Origin: Hyphomicrobiales bacterium
GTDB taxonomy: Bacteria; Pseudomonadota; Alphaproteobacteria; Rhizobiales; HXMU1428-3
Direction of reading: 5' to 3'
DNA: 5,683 nt
Assembly (NCBI GenBank): GCA_021775385.1
Contig: JAJFHW010000293.1
Location: 1 to 5,683, forward strand
Shown piece after piece: positions 1-4,328 of this stretch. Both the position numbers and the translations under genes were made by a program. The notes under the pieces are model-generated. The model saw only the letters and a program-made list of their open reading frames with translations. It was not told the origin of the DNA and did no database searches. The stretch's first letter is position 1; every line of letters starts with the position of its first letter.

Positions 1-25
1 TATTGAGTCTGCTGCTGAGGACAAG

Positions 26-1009
26 ATGAACAATAGTAATTATACATTAATTAAGAACGATCCTCCTGGAAATATGCGTCAACTTGAAGAGTTTATCTCT
101 AGTGATACAGATAAAGTTTCGGGTAGAATTGGGTTTATTGAGCTGAATTCAGGGATTGACCTACATTTTACTGACATCACAGAACTTGTGAATGGTCAGT
201 CACATTGTATGTCTGAAGCGTCTTTGACGATTTCCTTGCTCCTTGAGGGGCAAGTGAAATTTTTTATGAATGATGAGCCCTATTATTTGGGGTCTAATGA
301 TAATCATGAAAAGTCTCAAATTGTTGGTAAAATTTGGTCAACCACTAAGCCGGTTCATTTTTCTCGTAATTTTAAAAAAGGCCGTAAGGTTAAAAAAATC
401 ATCATAAATATCGACACCGATTGGTTAGCTGATATGGGGCTTTCTGAGACCCTGTCTAATGGCGGGTCTAAATTAGATAAAAGTTTATTTGAATTTGCTT
501 GCTCTCATTTGTCTTGTAAAGATTGGGTCCCTTCAAAGGAAGCGATTAGAGCTGCTGAAGAAATTATTAATCCTCCCCATGATGCTGAATGTATGAAAAA
601 GATGACACGTGAATGCCGTGCCATAGAATTGGTTACGTTAGCGTTTGAACAATTTACTAAGCCAGTACCTGGAATTATCACTGCTAAAAGTGACACAAAA
701 CAAAACTGCAGATTGATAAAAGTACTAAACTTTATAGAAAACAATTTAACCTCAGAACTCACATTAGAAGAAATCGCCAAAAATGTAGGGTTTAGTGTTA
801 GTTCTCTTCAAAGGCATTTTAAAGCAACTTATGGTTCTACAGTGGTTGATTATATAAGAAAAAGAAAATTGGAGATGGCTCGAGATGCTTTGATGAATGA
901 AGGTCTGTCTGTGAGTGAGGCTTGTTTCATAGCTGGTTATTCTAATCCCTCAAGTTTTGCGACTGCTTTTAAACGTGCTTTTGGTGTTTCGCCTGGGGCG
1001 TTAGTTTAG
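26..1009 (+). CDS. AraC-family transcriptional regulator, PchR/RhrA-like
   Basis: DNA-binding regulator of 327 residues, a usual length for the family. The C-terminal ~95 residues form the AraC double helix-turn-helix domain. The first helix-turn-helix lies at about 246-266 (LTLEEIAKNVGFSVSSLQRHF) and the second at about 294-316, followed by the family signature GYSNPSSFATAFKRAFGVSP (304-323). The N-terminal half (about 33-135) has the pattern of siderophore-sensing PchR/RhrA/AlcR-type regulators: a Gly-Leu-like LH strand near 43-48, then an ISLLLEGQVKF strand (69-79), an FSR segment (112-114), and a VKKIIINIDTDWL segment (122-134). The ATG at 26 is preceded by a good GAGG ribosome site at 17-20. 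The TonB operon downstream fits an iron-uptake role, but the ligand and targets are inferred. The AraC domain is certain; the siderophore subfamily is moderately sure. No terminator hairpin is visible after the stop. Confidence 0.93.
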   Translation: MNNSNYTLIKNDPPGNMRQLEEFISSDTDKVSGRIGFIELNSGIDLHFTDITELVNGQSHCMSEASLTISLLLEGQVKFFMNDEPYYLGSNDNHEKSQIVGKIWSTTKPVHFSRNFKKGRKVKKIIINIDTDWLADMGLSETLSNGGSKLDKSLFEFACSHLSCKDWVPSKEAIRAAEEIINPPHDAECMKKMTRECRAIELVTLAFEQFTKPVPGIITAKSDTKQNCRLIKVLNFIENNLTSELTLEEIAKNVGFSVSSLQRHFKATYGSTVVDYIRKRKLEMARDALMNEGLSVSEACFIAGYSNPSSFATAFKRAFGVSPGALV

Positions 1010-1043
1010 CTCTGACTTTTTGTGAATTGAATTCAATGTATTG

Positions 1044-1053
1044 TTATGCATTT
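1044..1053 (+). repeat. TTATGCATTT repeat, copy 1
   Basis: This 10-base string recurs exactly at 1413-1422. Its ATGCATTTTT part (1046-1055) recurs at 4261-4270. All three copies are in intergenic DNA upstream of a gene start and in the same orientation. It could be a shared regulatory element or a chance match of AT-rich DNA. Confidence 0.25.
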
Positions 1054-1146
1054 TTTTCATCTTTGTTTTTGAAAAAAACTCATTCGATTTTAGTGATACT
1101 CCAAACTAGTGTAGTAATTTCTTCTAATGTTTTTATGAGATTGTTC

Positions 1147-1359
1147 ATGTCTAATAATGCGAATTCTGAAACTAATTTTGATTTAAGAGTTGCTTACTTA
1201 CTCACTCAATATGGACCTGAGGCTCTTCTGGTCGTTAGGGAGCAGATCCAAAAATACCGCTTTGCTAAAGACTGGGATAAAGAGCAGGAGTGGCTGGACA
1301 TTTATAGCCAGATTTTACTTCTTTCTGATCATGGCCTTCAGAATAGTTATATGAATTAG
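1147..1359 (+). CDS. Small hypothetical protein (70 aa)
   Basis: Short protein without signal peptide or membrane segment, so probably cytoplasmic. It is predicted helical: residues about 13-33 (LRVAYLLTQYGPEALLVVREQ) and about 40-58, with the pattern YG.EA...VR and later W..I...I..L. That pattern recalls short alphaproteobacterial helical proteins of the DUF6961 type (A..YG..A...A..R....GD..G...W..I), but this is from memory of the pattern and only tentative. The frame is open back to 1027 (TTG) with ATGs at 1036 and 1135. I chose 1147 because a purine stretch, TGAGA at 1136-1140, sits at a suitable distance. The residues added by longer starts are also Phe/Ser-rich and look like translated AT-rich intergenic DNA. 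It lies between the regulator and the TonB operon on the same strand; no function can be assigned. Confidence 0.6.
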   Translation: MSNNANSETNFDLRVAYLLTQYGPEALLVVREQIQKYRFAKDWDKEQEWLDIYSQILLLSDHGLQNSYMN

Positions 1360-1369
1360 GATTTATTGA

Positions 1370-1461
1370 CGAATTTTTATTATTCGATTTTTGTCATCTA
1401 TATCTATTCGTATTATGCATTTGTTGAGCCGCATACCATGTTTTATGTTTTTTGAAATTCG
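1370..1461 (+). repeat. Clustered ATTCG direct repeats with one inverted copy
   Basis: ATTCG occurs at 1382-1386, 1406-1410 and 1457-1461. The inverted copy CGAAT at 1370-1374 pairs with the first to give CGAAT-N7-ATTCG. The longer form ATTCGATT is present at 1382-1389 and 1457-1464. Direct repeats upstream of an operon are typical of AraC-family operators, and an AraC-type regulator is encoded nearby. In AT-rich DNA such short repeats can also arise by chance, so a binding role is only a possibility. Confidence 0.25.
1413..1422 (+). repeat. TTATGCATTT repeat, copy 2
   Basis: Exact second copy of the 10-base string at 1044-1053, located ahead of the TonB operon. It overlaps the -10-like TATTAT at 1411-1416, so a protein bound here could interfere with transcription. 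No protein is known to me for this motif. Confidence 0.25.
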
Positions 1462-1528
1462 ATTGATTGCTTCATTTTTAAATATTGGTGCAATTTAATT
1501 TTTATATTCCATCAGAGATAAGTTTATC

Positions 1529-1963
1529 ATGCGTTTGCTCTTAATCGTCATAAGTCTTTTGTGTCTTCCCTCCTTTGCTATCGCAGAGACAGGAAAAGAT
1601 AATCAAACATCAGATAAATCTTTGTTTGTTGAATTAAACTCTCAAGAACAAGTTGGAGTCGATTGTCAGGTTAGTTTTTTGATGAAAAATGGGCTTGGAG
1701 AAGAGTTGACGCAATTTTCTTTTGAGGTTGTCATTTTTAATGAAAAACATCAGGTTGAGAAGTTGCTGGTCTTGAAAAGCGGTGAACTTTCTGATGGTAA
1801 AACGCGTGTTAAACGATATGGCTTAAAAAATCTGACTTGCCGTAAAATCAGTCGCTATCTCATTAATGATATTAAGCAATGTGATGCTAAAGGGTTCACA
1901 CCTAAACTCTGTTTGCAAGCCCTTGTTTTATCAAACAAAACAACCTCAAAGTTTGGATCTTAA
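1529..1963 (+). CDS. Exported four-cysteine protein, conserved partner of alphaproteobacterial ExbB/TonB operons
   Basis: A 144-residue protein with a clear Sec signal peptide: MRLLLIVISLLCLPSFAIA, cleavage expected after Ala19 (AIA|ET). No lipobox precedes Cys12, so it is probably a soluble periplasmic protein. The mature part (~125 residues) has four cysteines, C46, C104, C118 and C128, enough for two disulfides. Alternating hydrophobic strands (about 32-36, 46-52, 63-70, 76-83, 91-99) suggest a small beta-sandwich, with an ending of the form C..I...L.ND...C......CL. From memory, this layout matches proteins often misnamed 'Tat pathway signal sequence domain protein' found just before exbB in Rhizobiales and relatives. 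It has no twin-arginine motif. It opens the operon and ends 4 bases before exbB. A helper role for the TonB motor or its substrate is inferred from position alone. Confidence 0.82.
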   Translation: MRLLLIVISLLCLPSFAIAETGKDNQTSDKSLFVELNSQEQVGVDCQVSFLMKNGLGEELTQFSFEVVIFNEKHQVEKLLVLKSGELSDGKTRVKRYGLKNLTCRKISRYLINDIKQCDAKGFTPKLCLQALVLSNKTTSKFGS

Positions 1964-1967
1964 ATTT

Positions 1968-2669
1968 ATGAACGAGTACCTATTATCAGCACAGATTGGT
2001 TCTGCCCTTAATATAATTAATCAAGGTGGGCCTGTTGTTATTATTTTACTCGGGCTGTCTGTGATTGCGACTACTTTTATTCTAATAAAAATTTTTCAGA
2101 TTATCTGGTTTCGTATTGGTTCGAACGCTGGGGTGAATAAAGTGATTGAGCTTTGGCTTAGTGGTTATACTCATGAAGCTTATGAACTGGTGAAAACTAG
2201 TTATAACCCGACTAAAAACATTCTTGCTCATTTGATGAGAGGTTTACTTCAAAGAACAACAGCAAAAGAAGTTGTTCGAGAAGATGTTGAACGTATTGCT
2301 ATGAAAGAAGTTGGAAAGCTTCGCTCTTTTATGAGGCCGCTTGAGGCGATTGTACAGATTGCTCCTCTATTGGGATTGTTTGGGACAGTGATAGGGATGA
2401 TAGAAGCATTTCAGACATTGCAAAGCGCTGGGAGTGAAGCAGATCCAGCTGTTTTAGCGGGTGGTATTTGGGTTGCTTTGTTGACCACAGCGGTTGGTTT
2501 AGCCGTTGCTATTCCCTTAGCGTTTGTTGTTTCTTGGTTTGATGGACGGATTGAAGCTGAACGTTTAACGATGCAGGAAGCAATTACTAGTTTACTCACT
2601 GGCCGGATCACAGATGAAGCGCGCAAATCAGAAGATAGTGCGCAAGAGACCGTTCGCAATGCAGCTTAA
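1968..2669 (+). CDS. exbB: ExbB-like proton channel subunit (MotA/TolQ/ExbB family)
   Basis: Inner-membrane subunit of the TonB motor, 233 residues, a typical length for the short ExbB type. Three membrane segments are visible: about 22-41, about 127-150 with core APLLGLFGTVIGMI (132-145), and about 164-190 with GIWVALLTTAVGLAVAIP (166-183). A cytoplasmic loop of ~85 residues separates the first two. Thr140 and Thr174 match E. coli Thr148 and Thr181. The residue matching E. coli Glu176 is Val169 (codon 2472-2474), which is unusual. The frame is open back to 1866, but a start there would overlap the previous gene by nearly 100 bases. The ATG at 1968 gives the usual short N-terminus before TM1, with a weak GGA at 1955-1957. 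TolQ is the alternative, but the neighbouring tonB and absence of tolA/tolB favour ExbB. Confidence 0.93.
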   Translation: MNEYLLSAQIGSALNIINQGGPVVIILLGLSVIATTFILIKIFQIIWFRIGSNAGVNKVIELWLSGYTHEAYELVKTSYNPTKNILAHLMRGLLQRTTAKEVVREDVERIAMKEVGKLRSFMRPLEAIVQIAPLLGLFGTVIGMIEAFQTLQSAGSEADPAVLAGGIWVALLTTAVGLAVAIPLAFVVSWFDGRIEAERLTMQEAITSLLTGRITDEARKSEDSAQETVRNAA

Positions 2670-3045
2670 TGTACCTGAGAAAAAATCGTTAAACCTTAGT
2701 CTGACACCTTTGATAGATGTTGTGTTTCTCTTGCTGATTTTTTTTATGTTAGCCTCTACATTCTCGCGTTTTTCTTCTTTGCCTTTGTCGGTCAACAGTG
2801 GGCAAAGTGAAAGTAATACGTCAAAGAAATTTATTTTAGTTCGTATTCAAAAAGAAGGTCAGCTTGAAATAAATGGTCAGAAAATAATATCTGAGGAATT
2901 GATTACAGTGATTGATGCTCTTGTAATTGAAGAGGGGATGAAGCTGTTTATTAAACCTCTTGAGGGGACGACGGTTCAACAGTTGGTTTCTGTAATGCAA
3001 AAGGCGAGGCAATCTAAAATAAATAATCCGATAGTGGTGCGATAG
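2659..3045 (+). CDS. exbD: ExbD biopolymer transport protein, copy 1 (Asp present)
   Basis: Single-pass inner-membrane partner of ExbB, 128 residues. A short cytoplasmic tail is followed by the family signature SLTPLIDVVFLLLIFFMLAS (14-33), containing the essential protonatable Asp20 (codon 2716-2718). A ~90-residue periplasmic domain follows, with the ExbD pattern of an EINGQKI strand (~73-79) and a FIKP...TTVQQLVSVM segment near the C-terminus. An ATG at 2614 would add 15 basic residues and overlap exbB by 56 bases. The ATG at 2659 overlaps it by only 11 and gives the tail length usual for ExbD, and an AGAG at 2645-2648 could serve as ribosome site. I therefore prefer 2659, though 2614 is not excluded. 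This copy should supply the proton-relay residue of the motor. Confidence 0.92.
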   Translation: MQLNVPEKKSLNLSLTPLIDVVFLLLIFFMLASTFSRFSSLPLSVNSGQSESNTSKKFILVRIQKEGQLEINGQKIISEELITVIDALVIEEGMKLFIKPLEGTTVQQLVSVMQKARQSKINNPIVVR

Positions 3046-3054
3046 GTTTGTGAG

Positions 3055-3453
3055 ATGGAAATAAATTTTGAAAAGAAGAAACATAGTGAGGAGAACTTAA
3101 TACCTCTCATTAATATTGTATTTTTGATTTTGATTTTCTTTCTGATTACAACGGTTATACGCCCATTCTCAGCCAAGGACATAGAATTAGCTAAATCTGC
3201 AAAAACTGACAAGTTAAGCAAGATTACTCATAGCCTTGTGATTGATAAAACCGGTTCTCTTATCGCAAATGGAGAATTTACAACGATTGAGACCTTACCT
3301 GATTTTTTTGTGGCTGAAGGTGAGACACCGCAAACGGTTAATATTATCGCTGATAAAGAGCTTGTAGCTGATAAGTTACTAGAGATTGTTGGGCGGCTTG
3401 GAAATTTAAAATTTAAAAATATAAAATTGATTATTGAGATCTCAAAAAAATGA
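3055..3453 (+). CDS. exbD: ExbD-like protein, copy 2 (Asp replaced by Asn)
   Basis: Second ExbD-family protein, 132 residues: cytoplasmic tail, one membrane segment (about 15-35) with NLIPLINIVFLILIFFLI, then a periplasmic domain with an LIANGEF strand (~68-74) and a VNIIADKEL..DKLLEIV segment (~93-109) typical of the family. It aligns without gaps with copy 1 in the signature, and Asn20 (AAT, 3112-3114) takes the place of the catalytic Asp20. It cannot carry a proton in the same way, so it is probably a structural or TonB-contacting subunit of a mixed ExbD dimer. It starts 9 bases after copy 1, with AGG at 3044-3046 as possible ribosome site, and its stop overlaps the tonB start. The periplasmic domains of the two copies are quite different, pointing to an old duplication. 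Confidence 0.92.
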   Translation: MEINFEKKKHSEENLIPLINIVFLILIFFLITTVIRPFSAKDIELAKSAKTDKLSKITHSLVIDKTGSLIANGEFTTIETLPDFFVAEGETPQTVNIIADKELVADKLLEIVGRLGNLKFKNIKLIIEISKK

Positions 3454-4217
3454 AAAACCTCTCTTTCTATCATTGGTTCACGGCGCTTTTTGGGGCGGTT
3501 TTTTTTCATGCATTATTAGCGGTTAGCTGGCCGACTGATGAAACTTCTAAGATTGAACGTTCAGCTGGTACACCGGTAACTATAGTTGGGTCTTTATCTG
3601 CTTTTGCTGAACAAAAGGCTGCTGAAGAAATTGTAGAAGAGGTAACGGAACGAATTGAAGAGGTTGCAGAGCTTGAACCTCTTGAACCTGTCGTCGACCC
3701 TGTTCCTCAGGTTGTTGAAAAAGAGCTTGTTTCAAAAGAGATAGAACCCAATGAACAATCTGAATTACCTGACGTAAAACCAAAGAAAAAGATTAAGAAA
3801 GTAAAGCCTAAGAAGAAAAAGAAGAAGAAAAAGGTCAAAACGGCTAAAAGAGATAAAAAGAAACAAAAGAAACGTTTAGCTGGTAAACGACTAGCTGCTT
3901 TAAAAAAAGGTGGCGGCGCTAGAGGTAGGCAAAAACGTAAAGCTGGTAAGGCTGCAATGTCTAATTATCGAGGACGAGTACAATCTCACCTAGCGCGGTA
4001 CAAGAGGAAAGTTACTTCCTCTAGGGGGATTGTGCGGGTTAGTTTCTCACTTGCTCGTTCTGGTGCTGTTCGTTCTGTTCGTGTTGTTAGAAGCTCTGGC
4101 AGTGGTGCTTTAGATCGGGCTGCTATAGCTATGGTGAGACGTGCTTCACATTTTCCTCGAATTCCTGCTGGGGGGCCACTATCAATGAGGTTTACTATTT
4201 CGATTAACTATCGTTAG
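3450..4217 (+). CDS. tonB: TonB energy transducer
   Basis: Periplasm-spanning protein of 255 residues that passes motor energy to outer-membrane receptors. An N-terminal signal anchor (about 9-27, WFTALFGAVFFHALLAVSW) holds His20, the counterpart of E. coli TonB His20, the key anchor residue. The linker is two charged blocks rather than a Pro-rich rod: an acidic one (about 54-108, many Glu) and a very Lys-rich one (about 110-168). The C-terminal domain (about 173-255) has the expected GIVRVSFSLARSGAVRSV strand, the SSGSGALDRAAI motif (215-226) and the FPRIPAG turn (235-241). Its ATG overlaps the stop of the preceding gene as ATGA (3450-3453), which implies translational coupling. No terminator hairpin with a T-run follows the stop. 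The family call is secure; the receptors served are unknown. Confidence 0.95.
   Translation: MKNLSFYHWFTALFGAVFFHALLAVSWPTDETSKIERSAGTPVTIVGSLSAFAEQKAAEEIVEEVTERIEEVAELEPLEPVVDPVPQVVEKELVSKEIEPNEQSELPDVKPKKKIKKVKPKKKKKKKKVKTAKRDKKKQKKRLAGKRLAALKKGGGARGRQKRKAGKAAMSNYRGRVQSHLARYKRKVTSSRGIVRVSFSLARSGAVRSVRVVRSSGSGALDRAAIAMVRRASHFPRIPAGGPLSMRFTISINYR
3783..3875 (+). repeat. A/G-rich low-complexity tract encoding poly-lysine in TonB
   Basis: A run of AAA and AAG codons encodes residues about 112-142 of TonB, with eight consecutive Lys at 121-128. The strand is almost pure purine for long stretches. Mixed use of AAA and AAG breaks up homopolymers, which limits slippage. It forms the basic half of the TonB linker. 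Confidence 0.8.
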
Positions 4218-4328
4218 TTTATAAATTGATGCGCGGTGTGCAAGAATTTCTGTTCAAAGAATGCATTTTTAAAACTTATCATTTTGATTTTTACTAGAGC
4301 CTTATAAATCTATTATGGGGTCATTGTT
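4218..4328 (+). promoter_or_regulatory. Gap between tonB and the yejA-like gene
   Basis: 111 AT-rich bases. ATGCATTTTT at 4261-4270 repeats the string at 1046-1055. TATAAA (4303-4308) and TATTAT (4311-4316) resemble -10 hexamers. TTGATT (4284-4289) resembles a -35 but is 13 or 21 bases away, so no promoter can be fixed. GGGG at 4317-4320 is a plausible ribosome site for the ATG at 4329. The gap is long enough for a separate promoter, so the yejA-like gene may not belong to the TonB operon. Confidence 0.3.

Larger units (their letters stand above)
1360..1528 (+). promoter_or_regulatory. Probable control region of the TonB operon
   Basis: 169-base AT-rich intergenic stretch ahead of the five-gene operon. 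A TTGACG at 1366-1371 resembles a -35 hexamer, but no convincing -10 lies 16-18 bases downstream. TATTAT at 1411-1416 is the best -10-like hexamer, and it lacks a well-spaced -35. The stretch carries three ATTCG copies (1382-1386, 1406-1410, 1457-1461) and one inverted copy, CGAAT at 1370-1374. I found no TGA-N9-TCA RirA-type box, no Irr-type TTTAGAA-N-TTCTAAA element and no clear Fur box. A promoter must act somewhere upstream of 1529, but its exact position is not settled. Confidence 0.35.

Noticed and set aside
1027..1036. Perfect palindrome TTGAATTCAA as an operator
   Set aside because: Ten bases in AT-rich DNA around an EcoRI-like core; no second copy and no promoter placed next to it.
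1027..1146. Longer form of the small protein starting at TTG 1027 or ATG 1036
   Set aside because: The extra residues look like translated AT-rich intergenic DNA, and the TTG lies inside the short palindrome TTGAATTCAA (1027-1036). The 1147 start has a better upstream purine stretch.
1360..1528. Fur, Irr or RirA box before the TonB operon
   Set aside because: I looked for TGA-N9-TCA, TTTAGAA-N-TTCTAAA and Fur-like palindromes and found none good enough to report.
1866..1967. Longer N-terminus for ExbB starting at 1866
   Set aside because: It would overlap the exported protein gene by nearly 100 bases, and the extra 34 residues do not look like an ExbB N-terminus. The ATG at 1968 gives the normal layout.
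2411..2659. Reverse-strand frame of 82 codons
   Set aside because: Antisense to the conserved third membrane segment of ExbB; a shadow frame.
3055..3453. ExbD copy 2 as a pseudogene because it lacks the Asp
   Set aside because: The frame is intact, of normal length, well spaced and coupled to tonB, with the rest of the signature kept, so it looks functional.
3580..3783. Reverse-strand Gln/Leu-rich frame of 67 codons
   Set aside because: It is the complement of the Glu-rich TonB linker (GAA/GAG read backwards), so its composition is an artefact.
4230..4242. Possible terminator hairpin after tonB (TGCGC-GGT-GTGCA)
   Set aside because: The stem is only five pairs with a G-T wobble and a three-base loop, and no T-run follows directly.
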